Shown: positions 1 to 8,453 of the stretch, piece after piece | Numbering within the stretch: position 1 is the first letter of the stretch | Layout of the letters: the number at the start of each line of letters is the position of its first letter | From: JBJXFE01 sp046153875 | GTDB taxonomy: Bacteria > Planctomycetota > Phycisphaerae > Phycisphaerales > UBA1924 | Length of the DNA: 44,209 nt | Direction of reading: 5' to 3' | Assembly: GCA_046153875.1 (NCBI GenBank) | Contig: JBJXFE010000069.1 | Coordinates: 1 to 44,209, forward strand | The notes under the pieces: generated by a model | The model's database searches: none | Seen by the model: only the letters and a program-made list of their open reading frames with translations | What the model was told of the DNA's origin: nothing | Program-made: the position numbers and the translations under genes

Positions 1-5
1 ACAAA

Positions 6-1679
6 TCACGCCTCGTTCAGCTCCGCCGCATCGTCCAACGGTGGAGTCTTCAACCCGTCAGCGGATGCGAGTCCGAGGACCTGCTCCGCATCGATCGCGG
101 GAAGCTCCTCAACATCACGGAGCTTTCTCTCCATCACGCGCGTTCGGCGCGAGGCGTCATCGATGGTGTTGGACGCCTCGTCGAGCTTCTTTTTGACCTT
201 CTCGACAATCTGACCGAACTTCCCAAACTCAGCCTTCACCGCTCCTAAAACCGTCCATACCTCGCTCGATCGCTTCTCGATCGCGAGAGTTCGGAAGCCC
301 ATTCGAAGCGCGTTGAGCATGGCCGCCAGCGTGGTGGGCCCGGCAATCGTCACGCGGAACTCGCGTTGGAGCGAATCGGCGAGTCCGAGGCACCGAAGCA
401 CCTCCGCGAAGAGACCCTCGGTCGGCAGGAAGAGGATACCGAAGTCGGTCGTCCGTGGTGGATTCAGGTATTTTTCCGCGATGTCCTTCGCTGATGCACG
501 AATGCTCCCTTCGAGCGCCCCAATCGCATCGGCGACTTGGGCCGCGTCTGCGCGTTCTGCGGCTTCGACGAGCCGCTCGTAGTCCTCGCGCGGAAACTTG
601 GCGTCGATCGGCAGCCAAACGGGCTCGTCGGGATTGTTGTCCCGTCCGGGAAGCTTGATCGCGAACTCCACACGTTCGTTGGTGCCAGGTTTGGTTGCGA
701 CGTTCTTTCCGAACTGATCGGGCGTGAGCATGTCCTCCAGCAAATTCCCAAGCTGGACCTCTCCCCATGTCCCGCGGGTCTTGACGTTCGTCAGCACCTT
801 CTTCAGGTCCCCGACGCCGGATGCCAGCGCCTGCATCTCGCCCAGACCTTTATGAACGCTCTCCAACCGATCACTGACCAGTTTGAACGACTCGCCGAGC
901 CGTTTCTCCAGCGTGCCTTCGAGTTTCTCATCAACGGTCTGCCGCATCAGGTCCAGCTTCTTCGTGTTGTCTTCCTGAATGTCCTTGAGTTTCTGGTCTA
1001 CCTGGGCTCGAAGTGCCTCGAGCTTCAACTCCAAAGCCGTTGACAATGCGCCGAGGCGATTCCCAAACGCTTCCAGTTGCTCACGCTGCAGCTGTGACGC
1101 CGCCGACACGCCCTCGACGACGGCCCGCTTGAAGTCATCGAGCGATTTCGCTATCTCGTCGCGCGAGCGACCAATGCTGTCAGCCGCCTCCGAGCGCATC
1201 GCACTCGTGGACTTGAGCAGTGAATCGAGACCCCCTTTCACGGCCGTCGCGAGATCGGTCAGGCGCGTGGCAAACCCGTCGAGTTGCGTTCTCTGCACTT
1301 CGGCTGCGGCGGATACGCCGCTGACCGTCGCCAGCTTGAACTCGTTCAGCGCCTTGGTGATCTCGTCACGTGACCGACCAATGCTCTCGGTGGCCTCCGA
1401 TCGCATCTCTCCGATCGTTTTCAACATCGAGTCGAGGCCTCCCTTCACCGAGGCAACGACCTCCTGACGGAGCAGCTGCGCCTGCCCGCTCGACTCCAAG
1501 CGATTTTGACCCAGCTCGTCCCGGACCGTTTGCTCGGCTTTGGCTTGACCCCGCTCAATCGCATCGAGACGGGTGGCAACCGGACCTGTGTCGGAAACGG
1601 GTCGACGGATGAGGACGATCAGTAAGAGGATCACGATGGCCAAGAGCGCCAGCGAGACCACCACAAGTACGTCGACCAT
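6..1679 (-). CDS. rmuC: DNA recombination protein RmuC
   Basis: RmuC-family protein, a membrane-anchored coiled-coil protein with a nuclease-like C-terminal domain, known to limit recombination at inverted repeats. A membrane segment covers residues 3-24 and a long helical coiled-coil region follows to about residue 300. The conserved RmuC domain (about 300-520) includes RGTWGEVQL and the LPTEGLFAEVLR segment. The start is set at the ATG at 1679 because GGGGGGAGG lies seven bases upstream; a longer reading frame exists but has no such site. Residues 79-147 and 148-216 are a tandem duplication of about 69 residues (both with KGGLDS, MRSEA and SIGRSRDEI), which lengthens the coiled coil. Family identity is secure; the duplication is seen directly; cellular role here is inferred. 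Confidence 0.93.
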   Translation of the reverse strand: MVDVLVVVSLALLAIVILLLIVLIRRPVSDTGPVATRLDAIERGQAKAEQTVRDELGQNRLESSGQAQLLRQEVVASVKGGLDSMLKTIGEMRSEATESIGRSRDEITKALNEFKLATVSGVSAAAEVQRTQLDGFATRLTDLATAVKGGLDSLLKSTSAMRSEAADSIGRSRDEIAKSLDDFKRAVVEGVSAASQLQREQLEAFGNRLGALSTALELKLEALRAQVDQKLKDIQEDNTKKLDLMRQTVDEKLEGTLEKRLGESFKLVSDRLESVHKGLGEMQALASGVGDLKKVLTNVKTRGTWGEVQLGNLLEDMLTPDQFGKNVATKPGTNERVEFAIKLPGRDNNPDEPVWLPIDAKFPREDYERLVEAAERADAAQVADAIGALEGSIRASAKDIAEKYLNPPRTTDFGILFLPTEGLFAEVLRCLGLADSLQREFRVTIAGPTTLAAMLNALRMGFRTLAIEKRSSEVWTVLGAVKAEFGKFGQIVEKVKKKLDEASNTIDDASRRTRVMERKLRDVEELPAIDAEQVLGLASADGLKTPPLDDAAELNEA

Positions 1680-1776
1680 GACGCCTCCCCCCAAGCACGA
1701 CCCGTTGTCCACAAACGAGCGGGTCCCCAAACACCCCACGAGTGGTCCATATCAACGGCCGTGGGCCTACCCATCA

Positions 1777-1782
1777 ATCATA
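1777..1782 (-). promoter_or_regulatory. possible rmuC -10 element (TATGAT)
   Basis: On the minus strand a TATGAT hexamer sits about 98 bases upstream of the rmuC start. It is the best -10-like match between the kinase gene and rmuC. No convincing -35 element is placed 16-18 bases further upstream, so this is a weak call. Confidence 0.3.
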
Positions 1783-1897
1783 ACCCGGGGCGCCCCGTCC
1801 GAACCGGGTCGCGCGAACGCCCGGATGGCCGCGTCGCGGAGTCTCTGAGCACCCTCTCCGGAGCGTTCGAACAGGGTTCGGTCCCCTCTATTGAATC

Positions 1898-1927
1898 GGC
1901 CCTGGCGCGTGCGCCAGGGCCGTTTTC
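1898..1927 (+). terminator. hairpin followed by T-rich run (copy A)
   Basis: A perfect 11-bp GC-rich stem (1898-1908 with 1911-1921) is followed on the plus strand by GTTTTCGTTT, as in an intrinsic terminator. No plus-strand gene lies upstream, because rmuC and the kinase are both on the minus strand. It therefore either ends an unannotated plus-strand transcript or works as a structural or boundary element. A very similar hairpin with the same flanking bases occurs at 5727-5760. The rest of 1680-2067 holds no gene I can support. Confidence 0.5.
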
Positions 1928-2067
1928 GTTTGTTGACCCCGATTCGAACCTCCGACTCTTGTTGATGCAGGTCGGGCGCTCCCCTCCAAGGCACTACTTC
2001 CCCAAAGCGTCGCGGCACCCGGTCAGAGTCTCTCGCTTCTCCCTGAAGCGATTGTGCTGTCGACTCA

Positions 2068-4941
2068 TCACTTGGTCCCTTCCGCGCCTGCCTTCGCCTG
2101 CTCCGCCCGCGCGGCTTCGAGTTTACTGCGCCACGCGACGGCTTCGGGCTCGTCGCCCTTGGCCTCGTAGAGGCGCACGAGGCGTTCGAGGGCTTCGGGG
2201 ATGCGAGTCGCGCCCTGCGGCGGGATGGCCCCCTCACGTTGCTTCATCCCTTCATACCCAGCCAACAGCAGCGGTTCGGCCTCGGCGAGTTTGTTCCGGC
2301 CCAGCAGCACTCCGCCGAGCATCGACCTGGTGTTGAAAGTCCGCCAGTCGTCGGGCTGCTTCGCCTCGCGGATGGCTAGAGCCTCGCGGATCAGCGACTC
2401 GGCCTCGTCCCACGCCTTCAGCGTGAGCATCGACTGGCCCAGCGAGCCCAGGTAGCCGGCCAGTTGCGTGCTGTCCTTGGGCTGGGTAGCACGTGCGCCG
2501 GCGAGCACCTCCTGCATCAGAGCCATGGCCCTGGCGATGGTTTCCGGCTTCGTCGGATCGGCCACCTGGGCGTACGCGTCGAGGAGTTCCGGAGAAAACT
2601 GGCTGAACTGCGGATGCCGATCCGAGGCCCGATGCACCTCTTCAAGTAGCGGGATGGCGTCCGCGAGCCGACCCGCCTTCTTGTAGTTGACGCCCAGATT
2701 CCCCACAGCCGTGAGCGTGCTGGGATGCTCCCGGCCGACGGCCTTTTCAATACTCGCCAGGGTTCGCAGGAAGAGCGGCTCGGCCTCGCCGTATTTTCCT
2801 TGATCCCTTTTGAGCAGCGCCAGCATGTGCCGGTCGGCGGCCACGTTGGGGTGGTCGGGTCCGAGGGTTTTCTCATGGATCGCCAGCGCCCGCGTCGAGA
2901 GCGGCTCGGCCTGGGCAAACTGGCCCTTGAGAAAGTGCATCGCGCCCAGGTTGTTCAGAACGCGCGCGGTATCGGCGTGATCCTCGCCGAAGGCCTTTTC
3001 ATAGATCGCCAGCGCTCGCCTGTAGAGCGGCTCGGCCTTGTCGTAGGAGCCCTGGACGGAATGTAGCAAGCCCAGGTTATTCAGGTTGTTGGCCACGCTC
3101 GGGTGGTACGGGCCGAGGGTCGTTTCAAGGATCGACAGCGCGCGCTTGTAAAGCGGCTCGCCCTGCGCATATTTGCCCTGGGCCTGATAGAGAGCGGCCA
3201 GATCGTCGAGGCTTCGGGCCAGGAGCGGATCGTCTTCCTGCGACAATCGCTCGCGCCTCGCCAGTGCTTGCTCCAGGAGCGGCTGGGCCCTGTCATACTG
3301 GCCGTTGTTGCGAAGGATGACGCCGATCGTGCCCCGCAGTTCCGCCTCGGTCTCGGGGTCGTCCTTGAAGCGGCCCGAGTCGATGTCCCGTAGTGCGTTG
3401 TCCATCGCCGCCAGGATCGTCATGTTTCGGCCCGCGCCCGGAGTCGCTCCCACACCGCCGGAGTTCTGCGCGTCGCCGGATTTGAGCGCGGTGATCACAA
3501 ACTCGCTGATGGTCTCGGCGCGCTGGCGGGCCTTGGCTTCCTCCTGCTTCGCCGCATCGGCTCGCTTCGCCTCATCGACGGCCTTCTGCTCGTTGTCCTG
3601 CGCGATGATGCGCTGCTGATCCGCGATGCTCGCCTGCCACGCGAAGGCAATCATGCCAACCATCAGCGCCACCGCCACCGCGCCCGCAGCCGACACCATC
3701 GCCCGGTTTCGGCGGATGAACTTCTTGAAGCGGTACGCCGTGCTGGGCGGCGCGGCGAGGACGGCCTCGCCCGTGAGGTATCGCCGAATGTCCATGGCCA
3801 GCCCGTTGGCGGTCTCGTACCGGCGTTGGCGGTCCTTCTCCAACGCCTTCATCACGATCCAGTCCAGTTCGCCGCGGACGACGGTGCCCAGGCGCTTGGG
3901 CTCTGTGTGCCGCTTGGCGGCGACGCTGGCGATCGTGTCTGTGTTCTGGCTGATCCGCGTGCTGGGCTTGGGTGGCTCGACCTCCCGGATGATCCGCTGG
4001 ATCTCGGCGTAGGCCGCGGAGCGCAGGTCCTTGCCGCTGAACGGGGTTGTGCCGGTGAGCAGTTCGTACAGCAACACACCCAGCGAGTACACATCGGTGC
4101 GCGTGTCGATGTCCATCGACCCCTCGGCCTGCTCGGGGCTCATGTACTCCGGCGTGCCGATCAACTGGCGGTGCTCGGTGAAGAGGGTCTTCTCGGTTAG
4201 CTTGCTCGCCGTGGCTTTGGCGATGCCGAAGTCGATCACCTTGGCGCTGGACCTGCCGTCCTGCGTGGAGACGAGAATGTTCGACGGCTTGATGTCCCGG
4301 TGGATGATCCCCTTGGTGTGGGCGTGCTGCACGGCGTTGCACACCTGCGCGAACAGCTCCAGGCGGTCCTCGATACTCAGGTTGTTCTTGTCGCAGTACT
4401 CGACGATGGGGTCGCCCTTGACCAGCTCCATCACGAAGAACGGCCGCCCCGTCTCCGTGGCCCCCGCATCCAGCACCCGCGCGATATGGGGGTGGTCCAT
4501 CATCGCAAGCGCTTGCCGCTCGGCCTCGAACCGCGCGATCACCTGGCGCGTGTCCATGCCCAGCTTGATGATTTTGAGCGCCACCTTGCGGGCGACCGGC
4601 TTCTCCTGCTCGGCCATGAAGACCGAGCCGAACCCGCCCTCGCCGATCAGTTGCAGGAGCTTGTAGGGGCCGATCTTCGTGCCCGGGCCTTCACGCAAGA
4701 CATCGGCGACGGTGGCCGCGCCGCCGATGATCGTGTCGGCCTCGGCGGCCGAAGCGGGCAGGTGGGCGGTTGGATCGGCCAGGAATCGCCCCGCCTCATC
4801 GTGCGACTTCAGGAGCGACTGGACCTCGCTCCGCAACGCCGCATCGCCGCGGCAGGCCGCGTCCAAGTATGCCTCACGCTGCTCACGCGGCAGTTCGCTC
4901 GCGCCCGCCAGGACATTCTGCAATCGCTCCGAGTTCGACAT
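2068..4941 (-). CDS. membrane Ser/Thr protein kinase with TPR sensor domain
   Basis: PknB-type (Hanks) kinase of 957 residues. A short N-terminal helical region is followed by the kinase domain (about 91-390): glycine loop GEGGFGSV (100-107), Lys123 in VALKII, HRDIKPSN with catalytic Asp216, DFG at 237-239 and the GTPEYMSPE activation segment. All catalytic residues are present. One membrane segment (about 415-436) separates it from an extracytoplasmic part with a helical stretch and about eight TPR units (roughly 530-900) whose sequences resemble kinesin-light-chain-type repeats. It starts three bases after the sigma factor stop, with GGGAAGGA upstream of the ATG, so the two are cotranscribed. 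Such sigma-kinase pairs are typical of Planctomycetota. The signal sensed and its substrates are unknown; phosphorylation of the partner sigma factor is an inference. Confidence 0.95.
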   Translation of the reverse strand: MSNSERLQNVLAGASELPREQREAYLDAACRGDAALRSEVQSLLKSHDEAGRFLADPTAHLPASAAEADTIIGGAATVADVLREGPGTKIGPYKLLQLIGEGGFGSVFMAEQEKPVARKVALKIIKLGMDTRQVIARFEAERQALAMMDHPHIARVLDAGATETGRPFFVMELVKGDPIVEYCDKNNLSIEDRLELFAQVCNAVQHAHTKGIIHRDIKPSNILVSTQDGRSSAKVIDFGIAKATASKLTEKTLFTEHRQLIGTPEYMSPEQAEGSMDIDTRTDVYSLGVLLYELLTGTTPFSGKDLRSAAYAEIQRIIREVEPPKPSTRISQNTDTIASVAAKRHTEPKRLGTVVRGELDWIVMKALEKDRQRRYETANGLAMDIRRYLTGEAVLAAPPSTAYRFKKFIRRNRAMVSAAGAVAVALMVGMIAFAWQASIADQQRIIAQDNEQKAVDEAKRADAAKQEEAKARQRAETISEFVITALKSGDAQNSGGVGATPGAGRNMTILAAMDNALRDIDSGRFKDDPETEAELRGTIGVILRNNGQYDRAQPLLEQALARRERLSQEDDPLLARSLDDLAALYQAQGKYAQGEPLYKRALSILETTLGPYHPSVANNLNNLGLLHSVQGSYDKAEPLYRRALAIYEKAFGEDHADTARVLNNLGAMHFLKGQFAQAEPLSTRALAIHEKTLGPDHPNVAADRHMLALLKRDQGKYGEAEPLFLRTLASIEKAVGREHPSTLTAVGNLGVNYKKAGRLADAIPLLEEVHRASDRHPQFSQFSPELLDAYAQVADPTKPETIARAMALMQEVLAGARATQPKDSTQLAGYLGSLGQSMLTLKAWDEAESLIREALAIREAKQPDDWRTFNTRSMLGGVLLGRNKLAEAEPLLLAGYEGMKQREGAIPPQGATRIPEALERLVRLYEAKGDEPEAVAWRSKLEAARAEQAKAGAEGTK

Positions 4942-4944
4942 GCG

Positions 4945-5547
4945 TCAGTCCTTCCCATTACCTTCGCGGACTGCCCGGTGCAGCCACGCCCGGGCGAAAG
5001 TCCAAAGCCGGTTCACGGTCCGGTCCGAGACCCCGAGCGCCAGCGCGGCCTGTTCCACGCTCAGCCCGGCAAAGAACCGAAGGTGAACCACGCGGGCCGC
5101 ATCGGGCGATTCAGCCTCCAAGCGACGCAGGGCGGCATCGAACGACAGGATCTCCTCGGAATCTTCAGCGGCGGCCAGTTCCGCGACGGAGGCGAATTCC
5201 GCCCGCCCCCTTGCCTGCCCCTCAAAGCCCCCTCTCTTGTCGCGCCCCCGGGCCTTGGCATGGTCGAGCAGGATTCGTCGCATGGCCTCGGCGGCGGCCG
5301 CGTAGAAGTGGCCCCGACCCGCCCAGGGCACCTCGCGGGTGCCGACGAGTCTCAGATAGGCCTCGTGGACCAGGGCGGTGGCCGAGAGGGTGTGGTCGGC
5401 CCGCTCGCCTGCAAGATCCAGCTGGGCGGCCCTGCGGAGTTGGTCGTACACAAGGGGAAGAAGGCGGTCTGCCGCCGCCTTGTCACCACCCGCCGCGGCG
5501 TTCATCAGGAGCGTCGGATCCTCAGGGATTAGGGGCGGTGACTGCAC
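4945..5547 (-). CDS. ECF-family RNA polymerase sigma factor
   Basis: Sigma-70 family protein of the ECF subgroup found beside Ser/Thr kinases in planctomycetes. Region 2 includes LLPLVYDQLRR and ALVHEAYLRLVG, followed by FYAAAAEAMRRILLDHAK. Region 4 is a helix-turn-helix with LRFFAGLSVEQAALALGVS and the recognition helix RTVNRLWTFARAWL. The frame is open to a TTG at 5604, but none of the upstream starts has a ribosome-binding site. The GTG at 5547 is chosen because TACCAT lies exactly six bases before it, as in several other genes here, and because it fits the usual family N-terminus. It is the first gene of the operon with the downstream kinase, which probably controls it. Confidence 0.92.
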   Translation of the reverse strand: MQSPPLIPEDPTLLMNAAAGGDKAAADRLLPLVYDQLRRAAQLDLAGERADHTLSATALVHEAYLRLVGTREVPWAGRGHFYAAAAEAMRRILLDHAKARGRDKRGGFEGQARGRAEFASVAELAAAEDSEEILSFDAALRRLEAESPDAARVVHLRFFAGLSVEQAALALGVSDRTVNRLWTFARAWLHRAVREGNGKD

Positions 5548-5553
5548 GGCTGC

Positions 5554-5559
5554 ATGGTA
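5554..5559 (-). promoter_or_regulatory. -10-like TACCAT six bases before the sigma factor start
   Basis: TACCAT, six bases, then GTG. The spacing implies transcription starting at or next to the start codon (a leaderless mRNA). The same hexamer and spacing precede aroA. No Shine-Dalgarno site is present. Confidence 0.45.
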
Positions 5560-5726
5560 ATCCAACCCTCGGTGCACATGAATGTGTCCGTTTGGACCCC
5601 CCAACCCACCTACGCCGCCGATCGGAACTGTTGCCAGAACATCGCTCGAACGGACAGTCCCACGAAGTCTTGCCGGGTCGGGGGATTCTGTGGGCGGCGG
5701 GCATAGCGACCCCCCGCTATTGGAAG

Positions 5727-5760
5727 ACGGCCTTGGCGCATTGCCAAGGCCGTTTTCGTT
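5727..5760 (+). terminator. hairpin followed by T-rich run (copy B)
   Basis: An 11-bp stem (5727-5737 with 5743-5753), a five-base loop, then TTTCGTT on the plus strand. It resembles the hairpin at 1898-1927 in stem, tail and upstream bases (CCCC, one base, then CTATTG). No gene precedes it on the plus strand. The two copies bracket the sigma factor-kinase operon. Confidence 0.5.
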
Positions 5761-5800
5761 GGATCATGGCCACAGCGTGTGATCCGGGCCGATCGTGGCT

Positions 5801-6066
5801 TCAACGCGGTGTGCTCCCTCGGCACTTGGCGGGCTGATCCCAGAAGCTCTTGATCCCCTTCACGTGCTCCGCATTGCTCGGGTCCAGCACCTTGAGGGCG
5901 GCGTTCACCGTCGCGTCAGCCCACTCCAACTCGCCCAGAACGCACTGAAGTTCGGCGATGGCAGCAACGGCCGCAGCCGCACCACCGCCATCGGCCCTCC
6001 CGGGATGCGCGCCCCCTTTACCCGAGCGCGATCCACCAGAATCCGCCGCACGGTCTCCGCCGCCGC
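5801..6066 (-). pseudogene. decayed fragment resembling an ECF sigma factor
   Basis: On the minus strand, 5995-6066 reads AAAETVRRILVDRARVKGAR, followed by IPGG. This closely matches the AEAMRRILLDHAKARGRDK segment of the intact sigma factor only about 0.5 kb away. The stretch is preceded by a stop codon, has no recognisable sigma region upstream and no region 4 downstream. A second frame (about 5801-5996) then encodes AAVAAIAELQCVLGELEWAD and continues to a stop, which could be a TPR-like remnant. I read this as the remains of a second sigma (or sigma-kinase) module broken by frameshift and deletion. The match is short, so chance similarity cannot be excluded. Confidence 0.45.
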
Positions 6067-6079
6067 TCAGGCCGTTTGC

Positions 6080-6107
6080 TTGGCAAGGCCCGGCATTCCG
6101 CTATGCT
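6080..6107 (+). promoter_or_regulatory. promoter of the thioredoxin-MoxR-VWA operon
   Basis: TTGGCA (6080-6085), a 16-base spacer and TATGCT (6102-6107) resemble a housekeeping sigma promoter. The predicted transcription start near 6114 gives a leader of about 23 bases carrying AGGAGG at 6122-6127 before the ATG at 6137. Confidence 0.55.
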
Positions 6108-6136
6108 GGTTGTACCGCAGTCAGGAGGCCGACACG

Positions 6137-7261
6137 ATGATCGCACAGTGTTTCGGGCGACGCCGGTTGATGTGCCGGCTCGCATTCTCGATCGCGTTGC
6201 TGGGGACGGCGCTCGGCGCCGCCGCGCAGACCGCGAAGCTCGACGACGCCTGGTTCTATCCGGATCGCCCGGCGGAACTCAAGAGCCACGAGGGCAAGCC
6301 GACGCCCGACCTGAAGTTCAAGGAGTGGATCGGCGACAAGGTGGAGATGTCTCAGACCCGGGGCAAGGTCGTCGTCATCGACTTCTGGGCGACGTGGTGC
6401 CCGCCGTGCATGGCCGCGATCCCCAAGAACGTCGAGATGGTCAAGAAGTACAAGGACCAGGGCCTCGTGTTCGTCGGCATTCACGACGCGAACAACGGGT
6501 GGGACAGCGCCGCGAACGTCGTCAGGGACAAGGGGATCAACTACCCGGTCGCGAAGGACGCCGACGGCGGCCCCTCGGCCAAGGCCTTCGACCTCGCGTT
6601 CTGGCCGACCTATGTCGTCATTGATCGCAAGGGTGTCGTGCGCGGTTCGGGACTGATGCCCCACCAGGTCGAGAACGCGGTGAAGCTCCTCCTGGCCGAG
6701 CCCGCGCCCGAGGGAACGGCGGGCGGCGCGGCCCCGGGCTCCCGCCTTGGCCCCGAGTGGTACAACGGCGGGAATAACCGGCCGCTGTCGCTCAAGGCGA
6801 TGGAGGGCAAGCCGATGCCGGCCCTGGCCGCGTCGCAGTGGTTCGGTGCGGAGGTCACGCCGGCCGACCTGAAGGACCGCGTCGTCGTCGTTCACTTCGT
6901 GTCGTCGGGCAACGCCCTTTCCATGCGCCAAGGCGAGGTGCTGGCGGCGTTAGAGCAGGAGATGGGGGCGCAGGGCGTGACCATCATCACGGTGTGCCCG
7001 CCGGAGGATGCATGGGAGACGATGTCCAAGGCCGCGACCGACCACAAACTCCCGAGCCGGCTCTGCCAGGACACTGCCGCAGCGAAGCCACGCCCGTCCG
7101 GGCTGGGTGCGACGGCGGAGGTGTTCGGCGTGCGCTTCGTTCCCGCGACGATCGTGATCGACCGTGCCGGCGTCATCCGTGCCGCGGGAATAAAGGCCGA
7201 TCGAGTCAAGGCGCTCGCGGGGAAGCTCCTGGCCGAACCGGTGAAACCGCAGGGTGGTTGA
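6137..7261 (+). CDS. secreted double-thioredoxin (TlpA-like) protein
   Basis: Exported protein of 374 residues with two thioredoxin-like domains. Residues 1-30 form a signal peptide (RRR followed by a hydrophobic core, ending GAAAQ). Domain 1 (about 50-195) has the redox motif WCPPC at 87-91 and the cis-proline region FWPTYVVID. Domain 2 (about 215-370) keeps the fold signature (VVVVHFVSS, FVPATIVID) but has no CxxC, so it should be redox-inactive and perhaps binds a partner. The start is fixed by AGGAGG nine bases upstream. Its last codons overlap the next gene, making it the first gene of the MoxR/VWA operon. A role in keeping periplasmic or extracellular cysteines of the operon products reduced is an inference. 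Confidence 0.85.
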   Translation: MIAQCFGRRRLMCRLAFSIALLGTALGAAAQTAKLDDAWFYPDRPAELKSHEGKPTPDLKFKEWIGDKVEMSQTRGKVVVIDFWATWCPPCMAAIPKNVEMVKKYKDQGLVFVGIHDANNGWDSAANVVRDKGINYPVAKDADGGPSAKAFDLAFWPTYVVIDRKGVVRGSGLMPHQVENAVKLLLAEPAPEGTAGGAAPGSRLGPEWYNGGNNRPLSLKAMEGKPMPALAASQWFGAEVTPADLKDRVVVVHFVSSGNALSMRQGEVLAALEQEMGAQGVTIITVCPPEDAWETMSKAATDHKLPSRLCQDTAAAKPRPSGLGATAEVFGVRFVPATIVIDRAGVIRAAGIKADRVKALAGKLLAEPVKPQGG

Positions 7262-8417
7262 AGCGACCCAGCGGTCCGTGGCGTCCGCCGTGGCGGGCGG
7301 CTTCAGATTCGCGCAGTTCATCCCCGCGCTGCTCCGTTCGTTGCGTCCGCCGCCCCGTCCCATCGAGGCCGACCTCCCGAGGCCCCATCCCGTGACGACC
7401 GCCGCCGCACCGTCCAACCCGCCGTCCGCGCCGCCGGCTCCGCCCGCTCCGCCGCGGTACTGCCCGTTCGCCGAGACCATCCGCGCCCAGGTGGCCAGGA
7501 CCGTCGTGGGGCAGCAGGTCGTCGTGGAGCGGATTCTGATCGCGCTGCTGACGGGCGGGCACCTGCTGCTCGAAGGCGTCCCGGGCATCGCCAAGACGCT
7601 GCTGGTGCAAGCCCTGGCGCGGGCCGTGGACCTCAAGTTCGCGCGCGTCCAGTTCACCATCGACCTGCTCCCCTCGGACATCGTGGGCTCGGAAATCCTC
7701 GACCAGAAAGTCGGCGAGTTCCGCATCCACAAAGGGCCGATCTTTACGAACCTGCTGCTGGCCGACGAGATCAACCGCGCCTCACCCAAGGTGCAGTCCG
7801 CGCTGCTCGAAGCCATGCAGGAGCGCCGCGTCTCCATCGGGCAGACGACGCACGACCTGCCCGCGCCGTTCCTCGTCATCGCGACGCAGAACCCGGTCGA
7901 GCAGTCCGGCACGTTCGAGCTCCCCGAGGCCCAGCTCGACCGCTTCATGCTCCGCCATCGTCTCACGTATCCGTCGCCGGCCGACGAGGCCGAAGTCGTC
8001 CGCCGCCACCTGGCCCTGAAGCTCAAGCGGCAGGGGGAGGGCGCGGTGCCGATGACCGCGTTCGACGCCATCGAGGACGGCGGCCGCCTGCACGTGCGCG
8101 ACCTGACCGAGGCGATGGCCGCCGTGCAGCGGGTCCACGTGAGCGACGTCTTCGTCCGCGACTGCGTGGAGCTGGTCAACCTGACGCGCACGCACAAGGA
8201 CGTGGAGCTGGGGTGCAGCCCGCGTGCCGGGCTGGCGCTCGTGCAGGCCTCGCGCGCCCGCGCGTACATCCACAGCCGGGAGTACACGATCCCCGAGGAC
8301 TTCTTCGCCCTGGCCCAGGACGTCATCCTGCACCGGATGCGGCTGACCTACGAGGCGCTCGCCGCGGGGCGCACGCAGGCCGCGGTGCTCGAAGAGCTGC
8401 TCCGCACCCTGACGTGA
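7254..8417 (+). CDS. MoxR-family AAA+ ATPase
   Basis: Cytoplasmic AAA+ chaperone-like ATPase of the MoxR family. The Walker A loop GVPGIAKT is at 108-115, Walker B LLLADEIN at 167-174, the sensor segment VIATQNPVEQSGTFELPEAQ follows, and the C-terminal lid is present. A GTG start at 7254 overlaps the upstream stop by eight bases. This gives an unusual Ala/Pro-rich N-terminal extension of about 65 residues (PPSAPPAPPAPP); an internal GTG at 7392 would shorten it and is a real alternative. MoxR proteins act on VWA-domain partners, and two VWA genes and a DUF58 gene follow in the same operon. Confidence 0.93.
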   Translation: MVEATQRSVASAVAGGFRFAQFIPALLRSLRPPPRPIEADLPRPHPVTTAAAPSNPPSAPPAPPAPPRYCPFAETIRAQVARTVVGQQVVVERILIALLTGGHLLLEGVPGIAKTLLVQALARAVDLKFARVQFTIDLLPSDIVGSEILDQKVGEFRIHKGPIFTNLLLADEINRASPKVQSALLEAMQERRVSIGQTTHDLPAPFLVIATQNPVEQSGTFELPEAQLDRFMLRHRLTYPSPADEAEVVRRHLALKLKRQGEGAVPMTAFDAIEDGGRLHVRDLTEAMAAVQRVHVSDVFVRDCVELVNLTRTHKDVELGCSPRAGLALVQASRARAYIHSREYTIPEDFFALAQDVILHRMRLTYEALAAGRTQAAVLEELLRTLT

Positions 8418-8453
8418 CCCGCGGGGCCCCGCCCCGCACGCTCCACCGCCTCC

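Noticed and set aside
1935..1960. tRNA T-loop-like GGTTCGAATC on the minus strand
   Set aside because: The bases beside the loop (GGAGG and CGGGG) do not pair, and no anticodon or D arm fits nearby.
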